A stretch of 64,000 nucleotides of DNA. Origin: Cheilinus undulatus (Eukaryota > Chordata > Actinopteri > Labriformes > Labridae). The stretch is taken from positions 25,876,212 through 25,940,211 of the forward strand of contig NC_054876.1 in assembly GCF_018320785.1 (NCBI RefSeq), in the 5' to 3' direction. Both the position numbers and the translations under genes were made by a program. Of this stretch, positions 12,051 through 25,043 are shown in pieces (position 1 is the stretch's first letter; each line of letters opens with the position of its first letter). The notes beneath the pieces are model-generated. The model searched no databases and was not told the origin of the DNA. It worked only from the letters and a program-made list of their open reading frames with translations.

Positions 12051-15020
12051 TACGTGGAGGGGACTTTGGTAGCAGCAGGTGCATCTGGTATCGCTGTGGC
12101 CGCTCAGTTTCGGTTGTCAACTGTCAGCCCACTGGACACTGGAAAATGTTATATGTTAGCTAAATGACAGCAAGGGACTCTTACTATGAAGCTTTCTTTA
12201 TATTATTTGGGAAATAAACAATCCTTCCTTTAAGAAGCTACAGCAGCTTTAGGTTCAATTTAACTGGGTAGCCAAAGTCCTTGATAGCTGTCATGGTGAC
12301 TGGGTATATTTTTAACATGTTGAACTTAAAATGTATAGACTACGCATTTCTTTTTTTGATAACTAAGGAATTTCTTGCCTTATTCTGACCTTGCCTTCAT
12401 GGCAGTGTTTTTAAACCATCTTCTTACATATTTATTATGAATAAGTGCAAAAAACACAACGGTTTATTGGTAATTAACATAAAATTTAGTGTTTTCAGTT
12501 CAATTATCTGTCTTCATCTAAAATTACTGACTGTTTTTGGACCGTTAAAGTCAGTTGGAAGTCCCTCAAACAATTCATGGATGGAAATAATGGTTGTCAA
12601 TTACAGAACTGTAATGAATAGAAGCGGCTAGAGACAAACACAACCCTAAACTACTGTTATCACCACATTTAATTGCCATTACTTTTCTCTCCACGCTGTA
12701 ATTTACTTTTGCAATGCCTGTTGTTTTATATTATTTTAAAAATAACACAGTATTGTCCTTCTTTCACCTTATCCCCTTGCCTTAAATTGATACCTGGCTC
12801 TGAATTATGCACAGGAGAGCCTTTCTACCTAATGACGGGACCATGTTTTATTTAAAGTGAGAACAAAAGGAACCCAGGCTGTGGCAGGGTTGCTCGGTGG
12901 GAAACCAGACACTGGTGTTTTGTGCTGTGGCTGAAACTGAAGCACTCATGCAGCACGTTGGTCAGATGGTGGGTGCAGGAGGAGCACACTGGTCTCTCTG
13001 TGTTGTTGCTGCTACTGGATGGGCTCTCTGGACTCCACTGCGCCCCCACAGAGTCTGACCTGGAGGCTGCCTAGAGATGTGAGTGCTGATTAGAAGTTTG
13101 TAGAAAGCATGCACTAACCTAAGCATGGTCCTACGTAAACACCCGTTGATCCAAAGACTGGGCAGACATGCTTTGATGGATGGTTAAGCTCATTGATAAA
13201 ATTCAAACACATAGTCAAACAATGTAATGTGGAAGTACACACATTTGGCAATCGTTGCTCGTAAGGAGTATGAATGATAGCGTGGGTATGGTGGGTGTGT
13301 GTTTGCAGGAAGATTAAAGAAGAAAGGACACAGGAAACTAAAGATGGAAGCAAACAGAAAGGAAAGGCTATAAAATAAAGAGAGGGGTCACAAACCCATG
13401 GGCTAAACATGTAAAACTACCCATAGTGTTGAAACATGATTGCAGCTTTAGCTCCACCAGTAAATTAACAAGAATGTTTTCACAGCATCAGTTGCCAGTT
13501 TGCAGTCATAATTGATAGAAATCTGCCATGCTTCTACCACTATCCTTATTTCACACCTTACGCAAACATAATTAAACTTAAAATTGAAACAAATTACAGG
13601 CTAGAGACTGCATTAGAAGTGTTTGATAAGTCTAGTTGCTTTATATGTGTTTGATTGTGGGGTTTTGTCAGGATGTTTACATTCTTTTGATGACCTTTCA
13701 CACAGAATGTCTCCCCTTGTATGGATGAACTAACTGGTTTGGCTATGGGAGTTCAGGTGGGTTCAGACTGATCCTGCTGCCATGAAGGAACTCACTGAAG
13801 CTAAATACAAAAAGGCCTTATTTATGATTAAAACCTCTAAAGGAAAAATATGCTAAAAGGTTGAGAAATGATTGCTACATTACCTAATGCTGCTATGTTA
13901 CCTTATCACTTGGTGCGTTGTCACCATGGGAGGGTGGCTGAGGATGTAGCAGTACGGTGTCAAAGAAATAAATCAGTTGTAGCCTGTTGGTTTCTGTTAG
14001 TCTTATGGGTATTATCTACTGCCCTTTAAGAGATGTGTGATCTTGTTTTGAATTCCACCTGGTCCATTGTACCTGCACGAGGCGGTGCTTCCACTGTCAT
14101 TGTTCCCTTGAGGAAATAACTAAAGAAGAGCATGAGTCATTAATGAATTCATGCTGTTTTTTAAAAGATATTTAGGTTATCGGGTGAGAGAAGGGATTAT
14201 ATTAAGTGATATTTCACTTCAAACTACTTACTTTTTGATTAAGCTGAATTTATTTACTGATAAAAGTACTTGCATGTTTTTGTTTACAGTGATTTAATGA
14301 GAAAATGAGATCAAATTAGCATCAGAACCACAGAAGGACATTGAACAGTGTAGCCTCAAAACAGTACAGACTTGTTATGGTCAAGGGCTCCATTTGCAAT
14401 AAAGTCACACTTATCAGGATGTTATTAAGGAAGTATTAGAGATAATTAGATAAGACAATACCAAGCAAAATTACCTTATCGTAACAGATCTTGGTGAAAA
14501 TACAGCATAAAAACAAAATAAAGCCTAGCATTAGTACATGCAGGACACGGTCGCCCAGCAGTGATCAGCTGGCAACCAGCTGATATTAATTTTCGCCTCC
14601 CATCTCCCACCGCCAATCACACCTCTTTCTCTCAACACAGTGGTGTATTTAAAATATGACATATTTCTTATTAATCTCTGCTTGCATTAAAACTGATGCA
14701 ACATGCTGCTTTTGCTGGTGCAAACAAAGCTTATCCTCCTCCACCCCAGCCACCTCCTATGTAGCATAAAGCTTGTTGCACCCTCATATTCAGATTCATA
14801 CTACTATGTGTTAATTGATTTTGAACTAATTTTATTGTATTCATTTCACATTATCATAACTATATCCATCCATATGGGGGTTTCTAACCATGCGATCAAT
14901 GGAAAGTTAAAGCATGCTGCTTGACTAACCCAGGGAGCATCTTTTGAGCAGAGCCTCCTTCGCCAAGTAACACTGTATATCCATTTTGCAATAAAATGCT
15001 TAAATGTATGACAAGCATGC
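12051..15020. other. Non-coding stretch, probable first intron or intergenic
   Basis: No supported exon. A stretch at about 12880-13040 is open on the plus strand and slightly GC-richer, but it matches nothing I recognise and lacks a clear acceptor. Confidence 0.35.
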
Positions 15021-15038
15021 AACAGGCCTGTCCACAGA

Positions 15039-16283
15039 TTTGGCTGGGCCCCTGACAAACTAGGGCTGGGCAATGAATTGAAAATTAGATTAAATTGCAA
15101 TATGGCCTGCTGCAATTTTCAAATTGCAAAAGGTGCAATATTTCTTTGACCTGAAATTTGTGTCAAAATACCAGTTTTAAACATTTAGATGTTATGCATG
15201 CAATCATTCAGGTGCCATTTTTTTAGAATAGTCTACAAAAAATCCTAACTCCTTCATTTTTGTACTTTTCTCTTATTAAATATAAGAATGACAACAACCC
15301 TTCAATGTAATAATTCATATCCAATTTACAATACAAATCTGGATAGAAGGGACTGCTTGTTGGAACTGAAACTATTAATGGGTTGTTAAAATTATTTATT
15401 TCTGCCATTTGCCTTTAACCACTTTTCCCAGCCATTTTGCCACTATTATTTGCATTTTTTTTATTAGTTCTGAGCAATTTTTGCCCATTTTTCCCTCTTT
15501 CTACCCATGGTTGCCAATTCATACAAATTTTTGCCACATTTTATCCCCATTTTATCACTTTTTTCCACCTGGTTTTGCCACTTCAAACCCATATTTGCTA
15601 CTTTTTAAATCCCATTTCACCACCCTTTCCTCCCATTTTGCCAATTTTATCAAATTTTCATCTCTTTTGATCAATTTTTGCAACATTTAATGCCATTTCA
15701 CCATATTTTATGACAATTTTTGCAACTTTTAAGCCATTTGTGCCATTTGAAACCCGTCCCCCCACTTTTTCTGCCTGTTTTTGCCACTCTAACCCATATT
15801 TGCCACTTTCCACCCATTGCTGTCCATTTTGACCCATTTTTCCACCTTTAAACCATTTTCATTAAGCGTTATGCCAATTTTTGCCAATTTTGACCACAAT
15901 TCAATGTTTGTGAGACCAATTTTTGCCACTTTCAACCAATTTTGGCCACTTGCAACCCATTTTCATCAGTATTTTCTGTCAGTTTTGCCACTTTTTACCC
16001 TTACCTGTCAATTTAAACTAATATATGCTACTTTTAAAATCCCATTTCACCACCTTTACTACCAATTTTTGCCTCTTACACTCTTTTTGATGGTGAAAAA
16101 AAGAAAAGGGTTTTACATTTTTAAGAAAGCTAGGCCTATATGTGATATATAAATACAAAGATTATTTCTTGCTTTGATAAGAGTGGTTATTATTCAGGTT
16201 TAAAAAATGGTTATCACAGCTTAATTTTATAATGGATTATGACTTTGCTGACCTCCACGGGCTCCCAGTTTTGCTGGGCCCCC
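15039..16283. repeat. Composite repeat flanked by a short direct repeat
   Basis: The word GCTGGGCCCC occurs in the same orientation at about 15042 and 16273, with TTTG/TTTT before it both times. Between them are a TAGGGCTGGGCAATGAATTG-type dispersed sequence (15060-15170) and the T-rich array at 15409-16090. Its nature and exact ends are unclear. Confidence 0.35.
15409..16090 (+). repeat. Degenerate T-rich minisatellite-like array (TTTTTGCCACTTT...CCCAT)
   Basis: About 680 bases are built from variants of TTTTTGCCACTTTTAACCCA with a loose period near 20-35 bases. The low frequency of stops gives open frames of 77-111 codons rich in Phe, Pro, His and Thr in several frames. These follow from base composition and are not genes. 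Confidence 0.65.
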
Positions 16284-16299
16284 TTCCCCCCCTTCCCTC

Positions 16300-16955
16300 T
16301 CATAAGTTGTGGTGTAATTGTTTGTGTAAGCATTCATGATGTAATACTTTACCTTGGAAAGGTAGATAAGATAATGATAGCACATTAGGAGTGTGTGATT
16401 GTAGCACACAGGTATTTGGGTGTGCTAAGGTTGATGACATCATCGCAGTAACAACCAGTTAGGTCTGTTTGACACTGATTAGAAGGTCAGAGTGAATGAC
16501 TTAATGTTTTAGATTGAGGAGCAAAGAGAAGAGGAGGAAGTACAAATTCTACTTAAGATGTTATCACTAAGATCCCAAAAATTCCCTCCATGAATAATAA
16601 GTAACAGGATATAGAAGGGGGAAAATGTTGTGTTGTTTTACCCTGCACGATGCAAATTACAGAAACTTAGAATGCTATTACAAAAATACAGCATTATTTT
16701 GGTGATGGATGTGTGTAGATTTTTCCTATTATTTCACCTGATTTTAAAACAATTGCCATGTAAGATACCCTTCCCAGCTTGCTTTCCCTCCACAAAAGTG
16801 AAGAAAAATGTGCTTGTTACCTCCTTAGTTTGTCCCGCTGACATAGTCAGCAGAGTCATTTTGGCTATATTAATGGTAATAATGGCATGCACATTAATGC
16901 ATGATTATTTTCCAAACAATTCACAGTATTTGCTGTTACCTGGAAACTTGCTAAT
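16300..16955. other. Spacer, nothing recognised
   Basis: No exon or repeat end is supported here. A plus-strand open frame from 16630 runs into the next repeat and looks spurious. Confidence 0.35.
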
Positions 16956-18492
16956 TAGGGCCCAAGCACCGACCTCGGAGCGAGGACCCTATCGAAACTG
17001 TAGCGTTCTTCTCTTTTATTATTATCCTGACTGTGAAATAGCTAATTTGGGGGCCTTAACATACTCAAAAACTCACCAAACTTCACCCAAAATTGTCCCC
17101 CAGGGGAAATAACAACCTTTTGGTGGAATTTTGCAAATCCATCGTCCAGTCGCCACTGGGCGAAGCCAAAAGTGAGATAGGGCCATGGGTAACACCTACA
17201 TGCACCAAAATTGGTACACATATGTATCATAATGAGACGGACAAAAATTTACATTATGACCATCCTCTAAAATGTACAGGAAGCGCACTACAAACAGTTT
17301 TTCTTCAAATTTTGGTGTTTTCGGAAAAGCACACAGTTCGCGTTTGAACGAACTAGTCTGAGGGATTTCATCTGATGGACTCCAGAAATTTTTTTGCATA
17401 AACTAAACCCCCTGGAATTCTAAAGTTATCAAAGCCATGAGTTTTCATCATGGGGCGGGGCCGTGATAGGGGCCTGATTTTACCCTATTTTTGGTGTGTT
17501 TTTTACAGTAAAAATTACACAATAAGGCCTTATAACTTTTAGTGCTTATGTCAATCATCACCAAACTTCACACTGATAATCACACAATGGTCCTGAATAC
17601 ATCCATACATTACTACCAGCACTTTGCCACAGCGCCCCCTTCTACCAGGTGAGCATTTACACCATTGGTTTTTCATGTCTGTTTTATGGGTTTCACCAAA
17701 AATGCACCATTCATCCTAGCCTATGATTTTCACTGTGCTTATGGATCATCATCAGAGCTACAAAAACACCATTTGGACCCATGCCAAAATCCCAACAGGA
17801 AGTCCACTAACTCTGCCCCAATTTCAAAAGAAGTCAATTTTTTGGACAATTATACACTGAAAACTGATGTAACTTTGGTGGAGATCATTCTGTGGTCTTC
17901 AGAATGTTATTGCAACACATCAGTATCACACTGAACACGCCCACATGAAACTGGCTCATCATGGCGCCCCCTACTGCTAACAGGAAGTGATGCAAATGGG
18001 TAATTTCTGCATTTTTCTTGGTGTGTTGAACATATAATGCTCTGATTTTGACCTGAAGTCCTCAATATCTGTCCAACACTGACATGTTTCATTAACAGAC
18101 ACCCCAGTGGCCATGTTGGTCATTTTGATCCTTCGCCATTGGACAGGAAGTGGGTCATTTCTGTGTTATTCTTACTGTGTTCAACCTATAATGCTCTGAT
18201 TTTCACCCGAGCTCATCAGTATCTGTCCTAATATTGACATGACTCATTAACAGATGCCCCAGTGGCCATGGCGTCCATGTATCCTGTGTATCCTATGTAT
18301 GATCCTTCGCCATCTCACAGGAATGTCGCATAATGTAATGACGCTCAAAGGAGGATCAACCTGGTCTCCCTACCGTGCAGCAGCACATTGCAGGGGTTTG
18401 CATACACCCCACTATTGCCACACACTGGCGGTTGCTTCACACCCCAATACGCGCTGGGGCGCAAGGGCCCTTCAGTGCTGCTTGCAGTCCTA
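16956..18492. repeat. Dispersed fish repeat of about 1.5 kb with GGGCCC ends
   Basis: The left end reads TAGGGCCCAAGCACCGAC then GCGAGGACCCTAT. The right end reads GCGCAAGGGCCCTTCAGTG then CTGCTTGCAGTCCTAG. Between are unusual phrases (CACCAAACTTCAC, CAGCGCCCCCT, GGTGTGTT) and a tandem duplication at 17982-18318. I recognise this GGGCCC-ended type as common in fish genomes but cannot assign a superfamily. Several open frames inside are by-products. Confidence 0.55.
17982..18318. repeat. Two diverged tandem units of about 165-175 bases
   Basis: Both units start AGGAAGTG. Both contain ATAATGCTCTGATTTT, then ATCTGTCC, then CATTAACAGA, then CCCCAGTGGCCATG, and end near GATCCTTCGCCAT. The unit boundary is at 18145, and a third start (aggaatg) follows at about 18319. 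Confidence 0.7.
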
Positions 18493-20998
18493 GTTACATC
18501 TGAACCTGCAAGTTGTGTCATTCATTGCTGCAACTCAAAGACACTGTGTTAGGGACTGCCATGGTTCCTAGGGCTGACATGTACAAAAATCAAGTGGATG
18601 GACAGTTTAATTATAATTGTTTAAATGACTGTATGTAAGTGTGAAAATCAGCACTCCAGTGATGGAACCTGAGATGTTTTTGCAAGTCCTTGGCATTTGC
18701 TTTGTTCATTTTGTTCCCAATGACTTTACGTAGCTATAAATTTAGAACCAACATGTCGGCAACATATCTGAGCAGTATGTGGTCAAAGAGTCAAATATTT
18801 TCCACAGGGGCATGTGAAGACAAAAACAGTGCTAAAAGAGAGAGTAAATACACAAAATTATTTCTTAATTAGCTCTGTCTGATCAATATCATTATCAGCA
18901 TGCACATTATTCCAAAAAGCACCTGAAGATCAACACAAATAGAATAGATTATGGCAAATATAAAAAGGAGTTCCAGTGATTAAACTTAATGGTGTTGATT
19001 TTTCCCCACATTCCTGCTGTTTGGGATGTTTCTCTGAGACTACTGAAGACAGGAAGCACGTAGGGATGTTTCAAATGTTCATTTTTTGTGGAAAAGCAAC
19101 TATCTTCAGTATTACCCAACACCAACAGGCTAAGACATTCACAGTGTGTCCATAGCTCTACATGTCTGCCATCTTTTGTCTAGTTGTTACTTCATAACTC
19201 TTCCATAGGTGGGTGGGGTCTGGGGCCTTTTCTTGACCATTCACTGGTCTGTGGTTGTGAGTTATTGTCAGATCCTCCTTCTTTTGTCCAGTGAACAAGG
19301 AGGCCTCTTCAGGTCCTATGTGGCAGCTGGACGGGAAGGAGACAAATAGCTGACAGAGGTTATCACTGGCTAATATGAGACCCCCTGAGGGCAGGCTGGA
19401 AAGTGTGTATGGCTATTTGTGTTTTTTGCCCTCTCTGGTTATCTGACAGGACCACACCTACTCTATTGTCTGGCCCTATAGGGCCCTGTTTGGGAAGTGA
19501 CCGTGTCAGATGTCATGTAGGTATGTGTGGAAGTGTGTGAGGAACATATAGGAAGCTTTTATATCTATGCCCTTCCTTTTTGAGGGATAGCCCATCAATA
19601 AACCATATAAATAATGTAGTAGAAAAAGGCTATTGGGATATTGTATCCTCTATATTAGCAGTGCATTACCTGTCATTTTTCTCTCAAATAGACTGAAATG
19701 ATGTCTACTTTTAGGTGCCTTTCTTTGCCTCCTTGGGTCTAACAAGCATTTAAAATGTGAAAAGGAACAATTTTAATAACTGTCATTACAATGAACTATC
19801 ATTCTGTTCTTCTTGCTCTTCTTTGCTGCCTAATGGTTGTGTATTTTGGCACAGTACCGCCGCCTTATTAAATAATATGACACCACTGACAGGAATGTAA
19901 ATCAGCATGAATTATAAGGTGAACTAGATTCAGAGCCAAAGGCGGGGCCAAGTTCATTTTTATTAAAATTGTTTAAAGGTGCATGACGTAAAAAAAAAAA
20001 AGTATTTAACAAATCATTCCTGCTCTTCTGCATAGCATCCTCAGTTTGGATCTAATGGAGCAAGAACACTAATACCATGCATCCTTACCCTTGTAGCACT
20101 GATGTGATGTTATATGTCAAGGTTAATTAACCCTGCATTGGCTGTTATTGAGTTTTACAACTTAAACTACTACTACTGGGAAATTAATCCAAAATAAAAG
20201 TATTGGAAATGCCTTTGCTACCTGTGTGTGCCATACCTGAAAGTTGTTTAAAAGCTCAGCACACTTCTTATTGTGTGTAATCAAACAGGAAGTCACTCAC
20301 AGAGCACCAGCTCTACAGAGCTACTGAAAGTGAAAAACCCCACAAGGTACCTTTTAAAAAACATCTGCTACAACGTCATAAAAGCACTTTGATTTATGTA
20401 GTAATTAATCAGTCGTAATTGAAGTTGAATACCACTGTCCTACACCAGTATTAGGATTCTTCCCTGCAGAAGCAAAGAAATAAATGCATTTTACAGTTTC
20501 CTGCTAACAGAAACTGAAGCAATTATTAGCATGATCACAACAACATAAAAAAAATTCAACAACAAAAGGAAAGCTATGATAAAAGCCTACTAACAGTGCA
20601 TCAAGAAATGGAGGCCACATTGCTTGATTGTTTGGGAAAATAATCAGTTATTAATTTATCATAAAAATAGTGATGAGAAGATAAGCATTCATTTATAAGC
20701 TGATAGAAAGAATAATTAACCCTCAGTTTAATGTGCAGAATAACTCTTTTTCCTTTGTTTATAGTTTAAAGAGAAGGAAAGGAGTGTGTGTGTGGACTGT
20801 ACCTCCATAGGTCACTGCTAACAGGTCTGTGTAGACTGCCTGTTCAGGTTTCATAGCTCTTGATGAAAAGGTGTGGGTGAGGGGCTGTCACGGAGACTTG
20901 AGCTGGCTGTGGACACAGTAATATGGCTGTGATATTGATTGATAAAAGAGGCATTTACAGCTGTCTAACATGTCTGGAAATAGAGGCCTGATGTGCTG
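18493..20998. other. Non-coding stretch, nothing recognised
   Basis: Single-copy-looking AT-rich sequence with no supported exon or repeat end. Confidence 0.35.
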
Positions 20999-21023
20999 TT
21001 TTTTTTTTTTTTTTTTTTTTTTT
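20999..21023. repeat. Poly(T) tract, 25 bases
   Basis: An uninterrupted T run. It could be the A tail of a minus-strand retroelement, but no element body is recognisable to its right. Confidence 0.8.
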
Positions 21024-21319
21024 GTTAAGGCCATAACACATTGACTTTGTTTCAGTTTTATTCAGACATTATGCTGATAAAATTCCTGCGATAAAAACTT
21101 CTGAAGAAATAGTTCTTGTTTAATACATCGTGTTTGTTGATTAGGTAAAAATGATCATTTTCAGGCTCAGGTGAATAATTTATTGATCATTACAAGCCAT
21201 AAAAGTTTGTTTCCTGGTATTTTTTCCACTACTCTAAACAACAGACTAATGATTAGTCAAGAGAGCCCCACAGGGAATCTGCAGACTAGTTACCAGTTCA
21301 GTAATTTTTATTAGTTTAA

Positions 21320-21790
21320 GCTAGTGTTAATTTGGTCGACGAATACTCTGACTCAAAATGTTAGGGGAATTCCATGAGGAAGACTTGACTAAGACTTGCT
21401 GAAAATAGATCTTGGTGACTAAAGCTCAGACAAAAAGTCAGTTAAGTTTTTGTCAGGGAGACTAAAATGTGACTAAAATGTAATTTGTCAGACATTCAGA
21501 ATCTGACAAATTCAGAATGATATTTCTCCACTGTGAGTAAATCCATCAAAACACAATCGATTTTTAGCCTCTCAGCAGTAGAAAGCAGGGATTCCAGGTT
21601 AGGCTGGCAGGACACACTGATTTGACACCACATTCAGGTAAAGAGTGATTACATGTCTTGAGTAAAATAAAAGATAAACTAGCAGGGGCTTTTTATGGAC
21701 CTAAACTGAACTAAAATATTTTGAGTTTGTATGGACTTAAACCAGACTAAGACTGGACTAAAATTAAAAATACCTTTTTAATTTTGCTTT
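21320..21790. repeat. Degenerate GACTAAAA-rich dispersed repeat
   Basis: It begins CTAGTGTTAATTTGGTCGAC and contains repeated GACTAAAA, ACTAAGAC and ACTAAAAT words, ending in ACTAAAATTAAAAATACC. This resembles a common fish repeat starting TAGTGTTAATTT. The family is not assigned. Confidence 0.45.
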
Positions 21791-22381
21791 AGCTTTTCAT
21801 TGTTATTGTAACTCTTGATGCAACTATGTGAGTCAAAACCAAAGAAAAATGTTTAGAAAATAAAGGTACATTCAACTAGGGCAGAAATGCATGGAGTAAA
21901 AATGTGAATATTAGTAGACTTATGAACAGCAGAGGTAGATAAGGTGAGTTGTGGAGTCATGTTTCCCCATTACTGCATTTTCAAACAACAGCACCTCTGA
22001 CTACCACACTATTTTTTTTCTCACCCAGGTTACAAAGTCCAGATTGTGTTGCACTTTTTCCTGGTGAAGTTTAATCTCTGTGTGATTTATTTTACAGCCG
22101 TAACAGCACCCCCCACCCCCCACCCTCCACCCTTAAACCACCCTTCCTCCTGTAATCCCCCCTCACTCTCGGAGGTAGGAAACCTGTGCTGCCAGCAGAA
22201 AAAAAGGAGCCCATTGTGATCAGCTCCCCAAAATTCACTACGGTGGCAGACTGTGCTGGGAAACACAATGGAGATTAGAAATCACTTGACTCCTGAGCAT
22301 GATGATCAGTACTATTAGGTTACTGTATACGTTTCAAAAGCAGGGCAATTAAAAGTTAACACAAAGTGTTTTGTCTCTGCA

Positions 22382-22431
22382 GAGGTGCTAATACAAAGAA
22401 GATCATCTTCACACTGCCGTCTTCAGCCTGA
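22382..22431 (+). other. Cryptic exon candidate
   Basis: A good acceptor (tttgtctctgcag) precedes 50 bases followed by a donor-like gtgaag. A short exon here could belong to the SHROOM1 5' UTR. There is no coding match. Confidence 0.15.
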
Positions 22432-24381
22432 GGTGAAGGTGGGACTGTAATTATCAGCACATTAGACACTCATTTGTGCTGTTATTACACCTTGAACATG
22501 TTTAAATCTCAATCCACATGCTTACAGGACTGTGAGCCAAAGAACTGCTGTATGCATGTTAGAATAATAATTTATTTTCCATTGTGACATTGTTTTCATT
22601 CTATAGCTGTAAAGCATAAAGCAAACTTCTTAGAGTTAATGCTCTTACAAAGGATTACTCAATTTGAGAGACTTATCAGCCTGTTCAGGGAGAAAAGGTT
22701 GGCTGTGGTAGATTGAACATCTGCTCAATAACCAAAGGAAGAAGGATAAAACTAGGGAAATGCTAACTCAGTGTCCAACTGGATTAAATGTCAGCAGGTG
22801 CTGGAGCTTTAATGCCAAAGATTGTTCAGGCTTTTACTTTTTCCAGTGTGGTTTTAGATCCATAGCAGCACAAGTTCATCCAACATGTTGGTATGGAAAA
22901 GCCATTCAGGGACTTGTTGAAAGCTGAGATCTTTGCACATTAAAATTTAAAACTGCAGCTTTAATTTTCCTGTGCTTAGCTGTCCACTAAATGAAATGTA
23001 GTCATGGTTCAGTCCCCTGTAAATTTGAAGTAAAAACTAAGAAAATGAGAGGCAGGAGAGGAAATAAGTTCCTTGTGTTCCTTAAAAATGAGCCAAATTA
23101 AACTTTCCATCTGCTTTCAAAATGTTTCTTATGCATGATAATCTGCTGGTGCTGTGGGGGTGGATTGCAAAGCTTTTGGATAACTTTTGATATATCTTTG
23201 ATCTTAGAAGTTTTATTTTTTCTTTAATCATTGCCAGACTGACAGCCTGATGTAAACTTGAAAGTATATGTTGTTTTTTTCCTGAGCTCAATCCAGCAAA
23301 GTTCACTTCAGTGGATTTCCAGGGTATTTCACAAGGTTTCCACTTAAGTGTAGAGGTTCAGACTGTAAAAGATGGCAGAATATGATGCTATGAGAGGTTT
23401 GCTCCAGTAGGCAGTTATTTCACACAACTTTGATACTTGGATAAAAAAGTAGGAGAGAAAGCATTTTTCAAACTCAAATAGGAGACAAAGTCAGAGTAGG
23501 ACATCGATTTGCCCTACTTTTTGTTTGTTTTGAGTGATGTTTCACAAGATGTTGAAAAGTACGTCTGTTGAGTACTTTAAGTACAAAAACAAAGTAGATA
23601 AAGAACAGCTTTAATTGCAAATACTAGAAAACTATCTGTCTCAAGAGCTGCTTAAACTGTCAGTGTCTGAAGAAATATCCACAACCAGGCCAGACCATAC
23701 ACTTTCTTGTCTCTTTTGAAAAAAAGCTAAATAAATAATGCTACCTGTTACCCACAATTCGTATCTACATCTGAATAATTCTGTTTAATCTCTTCCACTT
23801 GCATGAATCTGCTCAGTCTATCAGGATTGGCAGTTCAATTAATTTCCACCGTCATTGTTCGAGGAGAAAAATGTGGAGAATGTCGGCTGCTTTTTAATTT
23901 GCTTAATTTCAGCTGACACTTGGAATCTGTTAAATCAACTGGACAGGCAGGTCACAGTCAACAAGTGTGCTCTCCTAGAAATGATAAAATCTACCATCTC
24001 AGGAATCTGCTGCGGCTCACATCTGTTGTTTGCTTCAGCAGCCATGTTGGGGTCAGTGGGAGAAGTTGAATGTTAACCATTTGTCCTAACACTGTCTCTC
24101 TGTCTGCCCGTCGGGTTCTTTTGCAATTCAAATCTCTGCTGCAACACAGAGCAAATGTTTTCCTTGTTGTGCTGCTGTTCCACAGGACAGTGTATCGTGT
24201 ATCTGGACCGTTCTTTTCATGCTTGTTAAAGCATCCTGCCAGGTATAAAAGGACAGATTAGAGGCCTGCCTGTTCACTTTCATCACGCCATATTGGATAG
24301 TGGACAGTGACCTAGTTTCTCACGCCTTATCCTATTTATTCTCACATTTCTCTTTGTTTTCTCCTCTTTCTTCTTCCTCAG

Positions 24382-24456
24382 CAGACATGATGTCACTGAC
24401 ATGCCCAGGCTGAATGCATGAATGACTCATTCAGCCAGTAAGCCTTTCCTGTGATG
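24382..24456 (+). other. Cryptic exon candidate
   Basis: Acceptor ttcttcctcag and donor gtaagt bound about 75 bases containing several ATGs with only very short frames. It could be an alternative 5' UTR exon of SHROOM1. This is splice-site evidence only. Confidence 0.2.
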
Positions 24457-24866
24457 TAAGTGATTATATATAGAGTTTGTGTGTATGTTGAAGAGTATTT
24501 TTACACTGGTCACCTCTTAAAGTAACCAAGAGGTTGTACCAACAACTGAAATTTACCATGCTTATTGGTGAAAACATTTCTGCCCCTGACAGTGACAAAA
24601 ATATATTGTTATGCTAAGTTCTGGAGGCATTGCGTTAGTGCTACTTACTTATTGACGTTCCCATTGGTCCGTTTTTCTACTGAATCACAGCACAGCAAGT
24701 TCAAGTTAAGTCAAGCCAGGGGTCACATCTTTTAACAGACAAACCAATCAGAATGATGAAGGTGCAACCATCTGCACTTTTACAACACTCCTTTAAGAAC
24801 TTGTAATGTTCTGGTTTGCATTTAATTTCTTTCTTTCTCAGAGTTACTCTCACATCTGTTTTCTAT

Positions 24867-25043
24867 TTGTTTTTAAAGATATATTTACAGCGTTTTTATG
24901 CCTTTATTCAGAGAGGAGGACAGCTGATAGAGGTTGAAACAGGTATGAGAGAGTAGGGTAGAGACATGCAGGAAAGGAGATGAAGGCTGGACTGCTTACA
25001 TGGGGCACAGCCTAATTGCTAGGCCATCTGAACCCCCATCCCC
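24867..25043 (-). mobile_element. tRNA-derived SINE copy A (old)
   Basis: Read in reverse, it starts GGGGGTTCAGATGGCCTAGC, with a box A-like TGGCCTAGCAATTAGG, then GTGCCCCATGT, and then a body ending in ATGCCTTTATTCAGAGAGG (plus-strand sense), with a T run at the left as the A tail. The same order is seen in the copy at 55208-55377. No clear target duplication is visible. Confidence 0.6.

Noticed and set aside
12880..13040. Open GC-richer stretch on the plus strand resembling an exon
   Set aside because: A stop lies just upstream in frame, there is no good acceptor, and no protein family match that I know.
15409..16152. Open frames of 77-111 codons
   Set aside because: They come from the stop-poor T-rich array, with several frames open at once and repetitive Phe/Pro/His composition.
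16630..17112. 160-codon plus-strand open frame
   Set aside because: It runs across the border of the dispersed repeat at 16956, has no domain or splice context, and its second half is repeat sequence.
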